Source: Pseudomonas sp. GD03919
Lineage (GTDB): Bacteria; Pseudomonadota; Gammaproteobacteria; Pseudomonadales; Pseudomonadaceae
Direction of reading: 5' to 3'
DNA length: 64,000 nucleotides
Assembly (NCBI RefSeq): GCF_029814935.1
Contig: NZ_CP104582.1
Location: 496,001-560,000 of the forward strand
Each line of letters starts with the position of its first letter. The first letter of the stretch is position 1. Under the pieces are notes generated by a model, which was given only the letters and a program-made list of their open reading frames with translations, was not told where the DNA came from and did not search any database. Shown here one piece after another: positions 26,636 through 36,462 of the stretch. A program made the position numbers and the translations under genes.

Positions 26636-29600
26636 TCAGCTCGCGTCCTCATCCTCTTCGTTGCGTTTCATGCGGCGCTGCAGAGCCGTGTAATAGAGCG
26701 CAGGCAATACCAGCAGCGTCAGTGCTGTCGAGGACAGGATGCCGCCAATGACCACGGTCGCCAGAGGCCGTTGGACTTCCGCGCCGGTCCCTGTGGCCAA
26801 CGCCATCGGGACGAAGCCGAGCGACGCCACCAACGCCGTCATCAGGACCGGGCGTAATCGCACCAGTGCGCCTTCACGCACAGCCTCGGATAAAGGCCGG
26901 CCTTCCTCTAGCAATCCTTTAATGAAAGCAATCATCACCAGTCCGTTGAGTACTGCCACACCCGACAACGCGATGAACCCGACGCCAGCGGAAATTGAGA
27001 GGGGAATGTCCCGGAGCCAGAGTGCAAGAATTCCCCCAGTAAGCGCGAACGGAATGCCAGTGAAGACGACCAGCCCATCGCGCAGTGTGTTGAACATCAT
27101 GAACAGCAGCACGAAGACCAGCAGTAAGGCGACTGGGACGACCAGCTGCAGGCGCTTGGCGGCAGCCTGCAGCTGCTCGAACTGCCCACCCCACGTCGTC
27201 CAGTAACCGGGCGGTACCGGGTTTCGTTCAGCGATTGCTGCAGACGCATCTTGGACGAAACTGCCAATGTCACGCCCTCGAACGTTGGCGCTTACCACCA
27301 CCAGACGCTTACCATCCTCACGGCTGATCTGGTTCGGTCCCAGCACGAATTCCAGCGTGGCAACTTCAGCCAGCGGGATGAAGTCGATTCGGTCGCTAGC
27401 TGCGCCCGCCACCGCCGGCACCGGAATCGGCAAGCGAGCTAGCACATCCGGATCGGCACGCAGCGTATCGGAAAGACGAACAACGATGTCGAAACGACGG
27501 TCACCCTCAAAAAAGGTTCCGGCTTCCCGTCCGCCAATCGCGGCGGCGACGGTATCCTGCACATCGCCGATGTTGAGCCCGAAGCGTGCCGCCTTGTCAC
27601 GATCCACATTGACGCTCAGCAATGGGAGGCCCGTCGTCTGCTCCACTTTAACTTCGGAAGCGCCTGGTACGTCTTGCAATATCGCCGCGATGTCATCAGC
27701 TGTTTTGTTGAGAACATCCATATCGTCCCCGAACACCTTAACGGCCACATCGCTGCGAACTCCGGAAATTAGCTCGTTAAAGCGTAACTGGATCGGCTGA
27801 GACATCTCATAGTTGCTGCCCGGCACAGATGCGGCCGCCTTTTGGATGTCCTCAATGAGCTGCTCGCGGGATTTGTCCGGATCTGGCCATTCTTCCTTGG
27901 GCTTGAGCATCACATAGCTGTCCGAAATATTCGGCGGCATAGGGTCAGCCGCGATCTCTGCGGTGCCGGTTCGGGCAAACGTACGCTTGACCTCCGGGAC
28001 CTGTTCGGCAATTGCCTTTTCGAGCCGCTGCTGCATATCCACGGATTGGGAGAGGCTGGTCCCTGGAACGCGCAGAGCTTGAAGCGCAAAATCACCCTCG
28101 CTGAGGCTCGGAACGAACTCGCTACCCATTCGCATGGCCAGCAGCGTAGACAGCAGCACGCTAGCGACGGCGCCACTGAATACCAATGTGCGATGACGCA
28201 TGACCCAGTCGAGCACCGGTGCGTAGCCATTGCGCGCGGCACGCATCAGGCGGTTGTCCTTCTCTTGCACTTTACCGGTGACAAAAAGGGCAACAGCAGC
28301 GGGTACGAAGGTGACCGAGAGAATCATGGCGCCCAACAGTGCGATTACCACCGTGAATGCCATGGGGTGGAACATCTTCCCCTCGACACCGGTGAGCGCA
28401 AAGATCGGCAGGTAGACCACCATGATGATCAGCTGGCCGTAGATCAGCGGACGCCGTGCCTCCTTGGCCGCCGCGAATACTTCGTGGAAACGCTCACTGC
28501 GGGTCAGAATCCTGCCATGTTTTTCCTGGGCGTGGGCAAGCCGGCGGATTGCGTTTTCGACGATGACCACCGCACCGTCGACGATGATGCCGAAGTCGAG
28601 TGCCCCTAGGCTCATGAGGTTGGCACTGACTTTGTTGGTGGCCATGCCGGTGAAGGTGAACAGCATGGACAACGGGATGACCATTGCTGTGATCAGGGCT
28701 GCACGCAGGTTGCCGAGGAAGAGAAACAGCACGGCGATAACCAGGATCGCGCCTTCGATCAGGTTCTTGCGAACCGTGGCGATTGCCTTGTCTACGAGGT
28801 CGGTCCGGTCATAGACCGTTATCGCGCTTACGCCTTTTGGCAGGTTCTGGTTGATAATCTCCAAGCGCTGCGCGACGGCCTGCGACACGCTACGGCTATT
28901 TTCTCCTACCAGCATGAACGCGGTCCCAAGGACCACCTCGCGTCCATTGTCGGTGGCTGCCCCTGAACGCAGCTCACGACCGATCCCCACTTCGGCAATA
29001 TCGCGAACCCGCACGGGCGCGCCGCCTGCGTTGCTCAGGACGATATTGCCAATGTCCGCGGGGGAGCCGAGCTGGCCAGGTGTGCGGATCGACAACTGTT
29101 CGCCGTTACGCTCAATGAAGCCGGCGCCGACGTTGGCATTGTTGCGCTCAAGCGCAACGACGAGCTGTTCCAGAGTGATTCGGTAAGCGGCCATGCGCTT
29201 CGGATCGGGCGCTACCTGATACTCTTTGGCGAAGCCACCGATCGTGTTGATCTCGGCAACGCCTCGAACGTTTCGCAGCTGCGGCTTGATGATCCAGTCC
29301 TGGATTTCACGCAGGTCGGTCGGCGTGTAGGGCTGACCATCAGGACGGCGCGCCTCGGGCTCGGCCTCGACCGTCCAGAGGAAGATTTCCCCCAGGCCGG
29401 TGGAGATGGGACCGAGAGTGACCTCCACGCCCTGCGGAAGCTCGTTGCTCGCGGCCTGCAGCCGTTCACTCACCAATTGCCGGGCGAAATAGAGATCGGT
29501 GCCATCATCAAAGATTACGGTGATCTGAGCGAACCCGGAGCGCGATAATGAACGTGTCTGGCGCAGGTGGGGCAAGCCGGCCATCGCCGTCTCGATGGGG

Positions 29601-29800
29601 AAGGTAACGCGTTGCTCGGTTTCAAGCGGCGACGCGCCTGGGACTGCGGCGTTAATTTGAACCTGTACATTGGTGATGTCGGGCACAGCGTCGATAGGTA
29701 AGCGCTGATAGCTATAAACCCCGACGCCCGCCATGCCCAAGACCGCCAGCAGCACTAGCCAGCGCTGCTCGATGGCGAAGCGAAGAATACGTTCGAACAT
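26636..29800 (-). CDS. czcA: CzcA-type heavy-metal RND efflux pump
   Basis: Inner-membrane RND proton antiporter of 1054 aa that exports divalent cations through CzcB and CzcC. Twelve membrane helices with two large periplasmic loops are evident. The signature in helix 4 is DFGIIVDGAVVIVEN (Asp402 and Asp408), the HME1/HME3 pattern for Zn, Co, Cd and Ni; the monovalent-metal CusA signature is absent. The start MFERILRFAIEQRWLV and length are normal. It is the last gene of the czcCBA operon, 19 nt after czcB, and is followed by an intrinsic terminator. No damage is seen. Confidence 0.93.
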   Translation of the reverse strand: MFERILRFAIEQRWLVLLAVLGMAGVGVYSYQRLPIDAVPDITNVQVQINAAVPGASPLETEQRVTFPIETAMAGLPHLRQTRSLSRSGFAQITVIFDDGTDLYFARQLVSERLQAASNELPQGVEVTLGPISTGLGEIFLWTVEAEPEARRPDGQPYTPTDLREIQDWIIKPQLRNVRGVAEINTIGGFAKEYQVAPDPKRMAAYRITLEQLVVALERNNANVGAGFIERNGEQLSIRTPGQLGSPADIGNIVLSNAGGAPVRVRDIAEVGIGRELRSGAATDNGREVVLGTAFMLVGENSRSVSQAVAQRLEIINQNLPKGVSAITVYDRTDLVDKAIATVRKNLIEGAILVIAVLFLFLGNLRAALITAMVIPLSMLFTFTGMATNKVSANLMSLGALDFGIIVDGAVVIVENAIRRLAHAQEKHGRILTRSERFHEVFAAAKEARRPLIYGQLIIMVVYLPIFALTGVEGKMFHPMAFTVVIALLGAMILSVTFVPAAVALFVTGKVQEKDNRLMRAARNGYAPVLDWVMRHRTLVFSGAVASVLLSTLLAMRMGSEFVPSLSEGDFALQALRVPGTSLSQSVDMQQRLEKAIAEQVPEVKRTFARTGTAEIAADPMPPNISDSYVMLKPKEEWPDPDKSREQLIEDIQKAAASVPGSNYEMSQPIQLRFNELISGVRSDVAVKVFGDDMDVLNKTADDIAAILQDVPGASEVKVEQTTGLPLLSVNVDRDKAARFGLNIGDVQDTVAAAIGGREAGTFFEGDRRFDIVVRLSDTLRADPDVLARLPIPVPAVAGAASDRIDFIPLAEVATLEFVLGPNQISREDGKRLVVVSANVRGRDIGSFVQDASAAIAERNPVPPGYWTTWGGQFEQLQAAAKRLQLVVPVALLLVFVLLFMMFNTLRDGLVVFTGIPFALTGGILALWLRDIPLSISAGVGFIALSGVAVLNGLVMIAFIKGLLEEGRPLSEAVREGALVRLRPVLMTALVASLGFVPMALATGTGAEVQRPLATVVIGGILSSTALTLLVLPALYYTALQRRMKRNEEDEDAS

Positions 29801-29819
29801 GAGTTAGGTATCCGGAGGA

Positions 29820-31127
29820 TCAGTGAACGTGCTCGGCGGAGCCTTTGCCGAGTTCGGATTTCAGGATGAAGCTGCCAGCGGTCGCGATCTGTTGGCCGGC
29901 CTGCAATCCGTCACGAATTTCCACGCGATTTTCGTCGCGCTGGCCCAGCGAAACCGGGTGCGCCTGGAAGCCGTGCGGCGTGCGAACGAAAACCGTCGGC
30001 GCGTTTTCGACGGTCTGGACCGCCTCGACTGGAACCGTGACCGGTGCACTGCGTCCATCGGCGCTAACTCGGACCGTCACGAAAAGACCGGGACGCCAAG
30101 CCCCATCGGGGTTGGCCAGGGTCACGCGGGCTGTCGCGGCACGCGTCTGCTCGCCCAGCAGGCTGCCCACATGGGCGACCTTCCCCATTGTTCGCACGCC
30201 TAGCTCGCCGGCAACAACTTCGACTTCTCGGCCGACGGTTACGCGCATCAAATCACGGGCAGGTACGCTGAACGTGGCCCAAACCCGCGACAAATCAGTC
30301 AGAGTGAAGACGCTGGTCGTTTCATCCACACGCTCGCCCAGCACAATATGCTTCTCGACGACCACTGCATCGAAAGGTGCGCGCAGCTCGTAGCGGTTGC
30401 CTACGCCTGCGCCACTTCCGCCGCCCAGCGCCCGTGTTTTTTCTTGGGCATTACGCAAGTCGATTTCTGCTACGCGCAGGCTCTGCTGGGCCTGCAAATA
30501 GTCCTGTTCTGCAGAGATACGCTCCTGCCATAGGGTGCGCTCACGCTCGAACAAGGTGCGAGCCAGCCGGAGGCGCTGCTCGGCGGCAGCCAGCTCACTA
30601 CGCTGCTCGGACAGCTGCTCGCTGGCGATAACCGCCAGCAACTGGCCCTTCTTCACTTGGTCACCCAGGTTGACCGAAACCGATTCGACAACGCCGGCCA
30701 CACGGGGCACGACATGTGCGGTACGGTCTTCGTCGAAACGCAGCTCGCCCGGCAAAGATACAGACGAGCCGATTTCAGCCGGTCCGGCCTTGCTTAGCTG
30801 AATGCCTGCGGCACGTATCTGCTCTTCGGAAAGCTCAATCTCACCTTCGGCATGCGTTTCGTTGCCGTGCTCGTCCTCCTCACCGCCATGACCGCTTTCG
30901 TCACCATGGCCGTGGCCATCGCCTTCAGCGTCATGACCGTCTTCGTCCCCATGGTCGTTCTCAGATTCCTCGTGACCGCTTTCTCCATCCTCATGCGCGT
31001 GGCCATCCTCGGCGTGCTCAGCCTTGTTATCGCTGGCCTGCGCCTCAAGAACGAAGCCCTGTTTTACGCCAACGCCGGTCAGCAGTACCAAAGCGACCGC
31101 CAGAGCGATTCCCGTCTGTTTTTTCAT
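29820..31127 (-). CDS. czcB: CzcB-type periplasmic adaptor with His-rich N-terminus
   Basis: Membrane-fusion protein linking CzcA to CzcC, 435 aa. After a signal or anchor segment (MKKQTGIALAVALVLLTGVG) residues 33-95 are very rich in His, Asp and Glu (DGHGHGDESGHGGEEDEHGN), a probable metal-binding loop. Then come lipoyl-type and coiled-coil hairpin segments (SEQLSEQRSELAAAEQRLRLA) and beta-barrel regions. ATG at 31127 is chosen over the upstream in-frame start because GGGGGAG precedes it and it begins the signal segment. It lies between czcC and czcA. Confidence 0.9.
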   Translation of the reverse strand: MKKQTGIALAVALVLLTGVGVKQGFVLEAQASDNKAEHAEDGHAHEDGESGHEESENDHGDEDGHDAEGDGHGHGDESGHGGEEDEHGNETHAEGEIELSEEQIRAAGIQLSKAGPAEIGSSVSLPGELRFDEDRTAHVVPRVAGVVESVSVNLGDQVKKGQLLAVIASEQLSEQRSELAAAEQRLRLARTLFERERTLWQERISAEQDYLQAQQSLRVAEIDLRNAQEKTRALGGGSGAGVGNRYELRAPFDAVVVEKHIVLGERVDETTSVFTLTDLSRVWATFSVPARDLMRVTVGREVEVVAGELGVRTMGKVAHVGSLLGEQTRAATARVTLANPDGAWRPGLFVTVRVSADGRSAPVTVPVEAVQTVENAPTVFVRTPHGFQAHPVSLGQRDENRVEIRDGLQAGQQIATAGSFILKSELGKGSAEHVH

Positions 31128-31168
31128 GCAAGCTCCCCCACCGCCAATACGTAATGGCGGCGTTTCGG

Positions 31169-32413
31169 TCATTCGAAGGTAGTGGTAGGTCCGTACAGCC
31201 GCTCGATACGCGCCCAGGCGTCGACCACGGCTTGCAATGACTGCAGATAGCGCGTGCGTGCATCTATCAGCGCACGCTGTGCGTCGAGCACGTCGAGGAA
31301 CGCGAAGCGGCCAAGACTGAAACCACGTGTGGCCGCTTCCACGGTTCGCTGTCCTGCCGGCAGTATCCGGTTGCGTATTTCCTCGACGTCTGCACGTGCG
31401 GTACGCCAGTCGCGAAGGGCCTGCTGGATCTCCGCACGAACGCGCAGCTCTGCCGCATTACGAAGATCACGCGCCTGCTCCGCCCGCCGTGCGGCCGCCA
31501 GAACATTGCCTTGGTTACGATCGAATAAAGGCAGCGGAACAGAGAGGCCGACGAGGTTGACGCGCTCACGCTCGATTTCGTCGTACTGGCTACCGATACT
31601 GACGCTTATGTCCGGGTAGCGCTGGCTTCGCTGAAGCCCCAGCTCGGCTTCACTCAAGGCCACTTGGCGCAGAGCCCTACGCATATCGGCACTCTCACGC
31701 ACGCGCGCCAATAATGCAGATTCGCTAGGCACATCTGGCAGGTGTTCGAAACTGCCCAGCAAACTGCCAAACTCCGGTGCGTCGGTCCCGAGTAGGCGCG
31801 CTAGCATCTGTCGAGCGTTGTCCCATTCCTGGCGTGCTCGCCGCAGGTCCAGTTGTACGGTCGCCAGTTGCATATCGGCGCGCGTCGCCTCCACTGGCGA
31901 AACTTTTCCGGCATCGACCTGTGCGTCGGCGACCTTAGCAGCCCGCTCGGCCAATGACAGAGAGGCCTCGGCCAGTTGCATGCCCTCCTGGGCACGCAAG
32001 GCGGCGAAGAAAGCCTGGATCACATCTGCACGCAACCCCTGGCGTCGAAAGTCAAGGTCGGCATCCACCATCGAGCGATTGGCGTCCGCCACACCGATTC
32101 GAGCGCCGCGCTTGCCGCCTAACTCGATCGGCTGAGTGATTGTGATTGAGCGAGTCTGGCGATCGGACTGAGTGTCTTCCACCTCGAATCCTAATTCCGG
32201 ATTTGGAATGGCCCCAGCCTGGCGGCGCAGCCCGCTCGCGATACCTATCTCTGCCCGCGCGGCGGAGAATTCTGGGTTGCGTTCATACGCAAGGGACACG
32301 GCTCGCTCCAGTGTCAGACCTTCTTGCGCGCCCACCTCAAGCGACATCAGTGCCAGCCCAAGCAGGCCGCTGGCAAGCAGATACAAGCGTTTCTTTTGGT
32401 ACATACGCAACAC
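31169..32413 (-). CDS. czcC: CzcC-type outer-membrane efflux protein
   Basis: TolC-family outer-membrane channel of about 414 aa, first gene of the czcCBA operon. It has a signal peptide (LYLLASGLLGLALMSLEVGA), the duplicated OEP helical repeats (LTLERAVSLAYERNPEFSAA and later AELGLQRSQRYPDISVSIG) and a SLGRFAFLDVLDAQRALIDA segment typical of the family. The start is GTG at 32413 or ATG at 32404; neither has an ideal ribosome site. The palindrome ATTACAAATTTGTAAT about 125 bp upstream is the likely activator site. Confidence 0.9.
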   Translation of the reverse strand: MLRMYQKKRLYLLASGLLGLALMSLEVGAQEGLTLERAVSLAYERNPEFSAARAEIGIASGLRRQAGAIPNPELGFEVEDTQSDRQTRSITITQPIELGGKRGARIGVADANRSMVDADLDFRRQGLRADVIQAFFAALRAQEGMQLAEASLSLAERAAKVADAQVDAGKVSPVEATRADMQLATVQLDLRRARQEWDNARQMLARLLGTDAPEFGSLLGSFEHLPDVPSESALLARVRESADMRRALRQVALSEAELGLQRSQRYPDISVSIGSQYDEIERERVNLVGLSVPLPLFDRNQGNVLAAARRAEQARDLRNAAELRVRAEIQQALRDWRTARADVEEIRNRILPAGQRTVEAATRGFSLGRFAFLDVLDAQRALIDARTRYLQSLQAVVDAWARIERLYGPTTTFE

Positions 32414-32536
32414 TGCCGGGCAGTGCCCCCTTTATTGTCGATCGCGTTTCTCCAGCCGCGCTAAACCGGCCAGATAGCTGATGGGTAAACGGCGGTGACT
32501 ATATATTAGGGCGGATATCGGCCGGGTGACTACGAC

Positions 32537-32552
32537 ATTACAAATTTGTAAT
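32537..32552. promoter_or_regulatory. Perfect CzcR/CopR-type box between czcC and oprD
   Basis: ATTACAAATTTGTAAT is a perfect 16-bp palindrome in the divergent czcC/oprD intergenic region. It contains TTAC-N5-TGTAAT, the pattern found before other metal operons in the window. Being symmetric, it could serve either promoter. Confidence 0.75.
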
Positions 32553-32709
32553 CCAAGGAATATCTGCGATTGCACCGCTCAAGATTACGAGATCGTCATT
32601 TACCGCTAATCCTGCGGTCATTTACAGGGGAAGATCATCGCCCGGCACTCGAACAAAAAGGCGAAGGCGTCATTCGAGCGCTGACATGCCGTATATCAGG
32701 AGCATCATC

Positions 32710-34031
32710 ATGAGCAAAAAGGCCGCCCTTTCACTGACAGCTCTTTCATTGGCACTGGGCGGCGCCTCGGTCTTTGCCCAGTCGGAAACAGCAGCGGAGG
32801 GCTTCATCGAAGGCAGCACGCTATCGCTGATCAATCGCAACTTTTATTTCAATCGAGATTTCCGCGACGGTGAGAACGCAACCGGCAATGGCTACTCTGA
32901 GGAATGGGCTCACGGGCTGATGGCCTTCTTCGAGTCCGGATATACCCAAGGCTCGGTGGGGATCGGCGTCGACGCCTTCGCCATGCTCGGCCTCAAGCTC
33001 GATTCTGGATCAGGACGTTCCGGTGCTGGCGGAACCGTCGATCTTCTCCCCTACAATAGCGCCGGCGATGCCGAGGATGACTTTTCTCGAGTAGGGGGGC
33101 CGTGAAAGCACGGTTCTTGGGCACCGAGATCAAGGCAGGCGATGTATTTCCCGCTACTCCTGTCGTGCACTTTGGTGACGCACGGCTGCTGCCGGAGTCT
33201 TTCAAGGGTGTCACCGTTGTGAACAACTCGCTGGACGACCTCACCCTCCAGGGCGGCCGCCTGCACGCGATGAGCCAGCCCAATACCAGCAACACGAACG
33301 ATGACTTCGTCACGTTTTATGGCGGCGGCGTCGACTCGCCTTGGCTCGGCTACGCAGGCGGCGACTATAGCGTGAACGAAAACCTCAGTCTTAGCCTGTA
33401 TACCAGCCGGCTGAAGGATGCCTGGGATCAACATTATTTCGGTGTCTCGGCCACCTATCCACTTTCCGATGCCGTCGTGCTGCTGGGCAGCTTCAACTAC
33501 TACAAGGCAACCGACGAAGGTCGGAAATTGCTGGGCGAGTTTAACAACAGCATCTGGAGTTCCAGTCTGGGTGTCGCCTTCGGCGCGCACACCGTCACGG
33601 CGTCGTATCAGCGAAACAACGGTAACAACGACTTTGACTACTTGCGCCAAGCGGACTCGATCTACCTGAATAACTCCATCCAGTACAGTGATTTCAACTC
33701 ACCTAAAGAGCAGTCCTGGATGCTGCGTTATGACCTGAACATGGCGGGTTACGGCATACCTGGGCTTACGTTCATGACTCGCTACGCCCGCGGCTGGGGC
33801 GCCGATTACAGCAACGCAAATGAGGTATATATGCGCCAAGACGATAACGGCGCGCCTCTGTCCGGACAGAAGCGCTGGGAACGCGACGTCGAAGCACGCT
33901 ACGTTGTACAGACAGGCTCGTTCAAGGACCTCTCTCTGCGGGTGCGCCAGGCTACAACACGGGCGACTGCTTTCGAGTCCGACCTCAATGAGGTTCGATT
34001 CATCGCCGAGTACCCGCTCTCGATCCTGTGA
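32710..34031 (+). pseudogene. OprD-family porin gene with a one-base frameshift in a G-tract
   Basis: This encodes a specific outer-membrane porin of about 440 aa: signal peptide [20 protein letters not shown], then [20 protein letters not shown], a hallmark OprD start. After SRVGG the frame ends at 33103-33105, and the expected continuation ([17 protein letters not shown]) is open one base away from 33102 to 34031. The break is at six G (33094-33099), where the intact paralogue at 62348-63673 predicts one more base. ATG at 32710 follows AGGAG. It is divergent from czcCBA. It could be a pseudogene, a phase-variable gene or a sequencing error in the homopolymer. Confidence 0.85.
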
Positions 34032-34089
34032 AGCACTACGAGCAACACCACATCTTCTTTTTGTGCTCCCTTGGTTTGAAGATGTGTTT

Positions 34090-34105
34090 CAGGCGCCCGT
34101 AGGGC
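34090..34105 (+). terminator. oprD terminator split by the IS4 insertion (left half)
   Basis: The left part reads CAGGCGCCCGTAGGGC and the right part after the IS reads CCGTAGGGCGCCTTTTTTT at 35532. Removing the IS and one copy of the 9-bp duplication restores GGCGCCC-GTA-GGGCGCC plus seven T, a classical intrinsic terminator. The IS sits in its loop and right arm. Confidence 0.8.
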
Positions 34106-35531
34106 TAATGCCAGTCAGTTAAGCTGACTGGCATTTTTATTTCTGGTCGGATACTTGGACGGCTTGGGTTTGACCGCTCGTGGATAACTGCGATCCTCAC
34201 GACGATGAGGTAGGACGTAGTGCATGGCCGAGGCCTGTAGTTCGGCCAGGTAGCGAGGGATGTTGCCGGGATGATTCAACGAGACCCCGTTCAAGAAGCC
34301 CAGAATCGCCCAGGTGCAAGCGGTAAAACTCATTTCGCAGGGGTAGATGCCAGGGCAGTGGCGGCTCATTTCCAGCATTTGATAACGCAGCAGGTTGTAC
34401 CCCAGTAGTACGCCCCACAGTTCTTGTTCAATCATCTCCGGCGTTTTACTACGCAGTGTGTAGTGACCCGCGAGCATGCCTTGCTTCATTTCTCGATAGC
34501 CCAGTTCGATTTCCCAACGCTGGCTGTACAGATCCACGATTTCGTCTGGAGGGAAGCGCAGAGGATCGATCATTGAGGTCAGTACCTGCCGCACTTTGCC
34601 CTTGATGGTCTTGCTTAATAACCGAGCCTGTAGCGTGTCTGGCAGATCGGGCCATTGTTTACGCGCCTGCGGCGAGGTCTTTAGCGAGACGATGGCATCG
34701 TGGCGCCCTAACTTACGCAGCACCTCGTATTGAGCATCCTTGCGCAGCGGCAGTAACCAATGGCGCTGAGTGCCTGTCTGTTGCCAGCGATGAAGTAACC
34801 CCAGTGAATAGAAGCCACGGTCGAACAAGGTCAGCGAGTGATCGGGTGTACTGTCGATCAGTTGTTCGGCCAGTTTCATCTCGTTGCTGTGGTAGCCGGC
34901 AAAAGCACTACTCACCAGCATGTGGCTGGTCAGCTCCATCTGGCAGACCATGCGAACTTGGGGATAGCCGGTATCGCCATGCTGATTACTGGCGCTGCCA
35001 TAGTGCTTGCGGTTGTCATCCGTATCCGGCGTGCGCCAGACCACGCCATCGACACTGAGCAGGCGCAAACCGGCCCAAGTGTGGTGATTGGCGCTGGCAT
35101 GCCAGCGTTGTTGAGTCAGGGAAAAGACTTCTCGCACCGCAGCGCTGCCCAAACGCTGGCGACCTTGCACGATTGCACTGGGTGCTACCAATGGCTTCTG
35201 CCCAGGCAGCATGATGCCCATACGGCTCGCGGCATCCCAGGCCGACATCCGGCGAAACAACGCCATGGCGATCACGCACCAGATCATGGCTTCAAGAGGG
35301 AGACGTCGCTTACGCAGGGTCGCCACTCCCGCCGTTTCCAGTGCGGTGCTAACTAGGTCTGGATCAAGCAGCACCCCCAGCTCGTCAAGGGAGTGGGTGG
35401 CAGAAGCCGCTTCGTGAGTCAGTGCCAAGGCGCGGGAAAGTCGCATAAAAAATCCGATGCTCCAAACAAGCATCGGATTTTCGTTTCAGCGCGCAGAAGG
35501 TCAAGCTGTAGCGCTTAACTGACTGGCATTA
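34106..35531 (-). mobile_element. IS4-family insertion sequence with 9-bp target duplication
   Basis: Ends are inverted repeats TAATGCCAGTCAGTTAAGC (left, from 34106) and its complement at 35531. The target duplication CCGTAGGGC is present at 34097-34105 and 35532-35540. One transposase gene fills the element. Next to the left end, GCCAGTCAGTT-AAGCTGACTGGC with a following T-run forms a hairpin that could terminate transcription entering from outside. Confidence 0.92.
34115..35473 (-). CDS. IS4-family transposase
   Basis: DDE transposase of 452 aa. The catalytic regions are recognisable as [13 protein letters not shown] (first Asp), [10 protein letters not shown] (second Asp) and the YREMK signature of IS4 enzymes in [14 protein letters not shown] with the catalytic Glu. 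A conserved N-terminal segment [16 protein letters not shown] is also typical. The stop codon lies inside the left terminal repeat. The gene is intact, and with the clean target duplication suggests a recent insertion. Confidence 0.92.
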   Translation of the reverse strand: MLVWSIGFFMRLSRALALTHEAASATHSLDELGVLLDPDLVSTALETAGVATLRKRRLPLEAMIWCVIAMALFRRMSAWDAASRMGIMLPGQKPLVAPSAIVQGRQRLGSAAVREVFSLTQQRWHASANHHTWAGLRLLSVDGVVWRTPDTDDNRKHYGSASNQHGDTGYPQVRMVCQMELTSHMLVSSAFAGYHSNEMKLAEQLIDSTPDHSLTLFDRGFYSLGLLHRWQQTGTQRHWLLPLRKDAQYEVLRKLGRHDAIVSLKTSPQARKQWPDLPDTLQARLLSKTIKGKVRQVLTSMIDPLRFPPDEIVDLYSQRWEIELGYREMKQGMLAGHYTLRSKTPEMIEQELWGVLLGYNLLRYQMLEMSRHCPGIYPCEMSFTACTWAILGFLNGVSLNHPGNIPRYLAELQASAMHYVLPHRREDRSYPRAVKPKPSKYPTRNKNASQLN

Positions 35532-35597
35532 CCGTAGGGCGCCTTTTTTTGCTTAAGTGCACCTCCTTGCGCTGCGGGCCAACCAAATGACAGGTAG

Positions 35598-35613
35598 ATT
35601 ACAAATTTGCAAG
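35598..35613. promoter_or_regulatory. CzcR/CopR-type box before the czcRS-like operon
   Basis: ATTACAAATTTGCAAG differs at two positions from the perfect palindrome before czcC. It lies 175 bp upstream of the response-regulator start and suggests autoregulation. Confidence 0.6.
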
Positions 35614-35787
35614 ACAGCCCCGCAGGACTTTTACCGCGTTAAAGTGCTTCCCGCTTCCCTGTGCAGGTCATTTCGCCTCTGCCTTTCACCCTAGAGCCAA
35701 GCCTCTTTCGTCTTGACCCTATAGTTACTACATGGATTATTTTTGGTTCCGCTTACCACGCACCTCCTTGCCGAGTTACCTGAAAAC

Positions 35788-36462
35788 ATGCGCATTCTGG
35801 TTGTAGAAGACGAGATCAAAGCTGCGGAATATCTGCAGCAGGGTCTTATCGAATGTGGGTACATCGTCGATTGCGTAAGTGATGGGCTAGATGGATTTCA
35901 CCTGGCACTGCAGAACGACTATGACATCGTGCTACTAGATGTGAATCTGCCAACCATGGATGGGTGGGAGGTGCTCGAACTCATCAGGCGGCGTAAGCAG
36001 ACACGCGTCATCATGCTGACCGCCAATGGTCGCTTAGAGCAAAAAGTCCGCGGTTTGGAACTGGGCGCCGACGACTACCTGGTCAAGCCGTTCCAGTTCC
36101 CCGAGCTGCTCGCTCGTATCCGGACACTGTTGCGGCGAGGCGAGGCAGTCGCACTTCCAAGCAACCTGCGTGTAGCCGACCTCGAACTGGACCCTGGCCG
36201 GCATCGGGCCTACCGGAGTGGTCAGCGTATTGATCTCACCAGCAAAGAATTTGCGTTACTGCACCTGCTCATGCGCCGGACTGGCGAGGTGCTGACGCGC
36301 ACCGAAATTACCGCCTTGGTCTGGGACATTAACTTCGACTGCGATACCAACGTGGTGGATGTCGCAATTCGTCGCTTGCGGATGAAGGTGGACGAACCCT
36401 TTGGCGATCGCCTGATACACACCATTCGCGGTGTCGGGTACGTGCTGGAGGCGCGGCCTTGA
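35788..36462 (+). CDS. czcR: Heavy-metal response regulator, CzcR/CopR type
   Basis: OmpR-family regulator of 224 aa. The receiver domain has the acidic pair in VVEDEIKAA, the phospho-acceptor Asp in IVLLDVNLP (near residue 51) and Lys in DYLVKPF. The winged-helix DNA-binding domain covers about residues 125-222 (IDLTSKEFALLHLLM, NVVDVAIRRLRMKVD). ATG at 35788 is preferred over an upstream in-frame start because the receiver begins directly there. The stop overlaps the kinase TTG start. The assignment to Czc rather than Cop rests on proximity to czcCBA and the box shared with its promoter; a second, CopR-type system lies at 48962. Confidence 0.82.
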   Translation: MRILVVEDEIKAAEYLQQGLIECGYIVDCVSDGLDGFHLALQNDYDIVLLDVNLPTMDGWEVLELIRRRKQTRVIMLTANGRLEQKVRGLELGADDYLVKPFQFPELLARIRTLLRRGEAVALPSNLRVADLELDPGRHRAYRSGQRIDLTSKEFALLHLLMRRTGEVLTRTEITALVWDINFDCDTNVVDVAIRRLRMKVDEPFGDRLIHTIRGVGYVLEARP

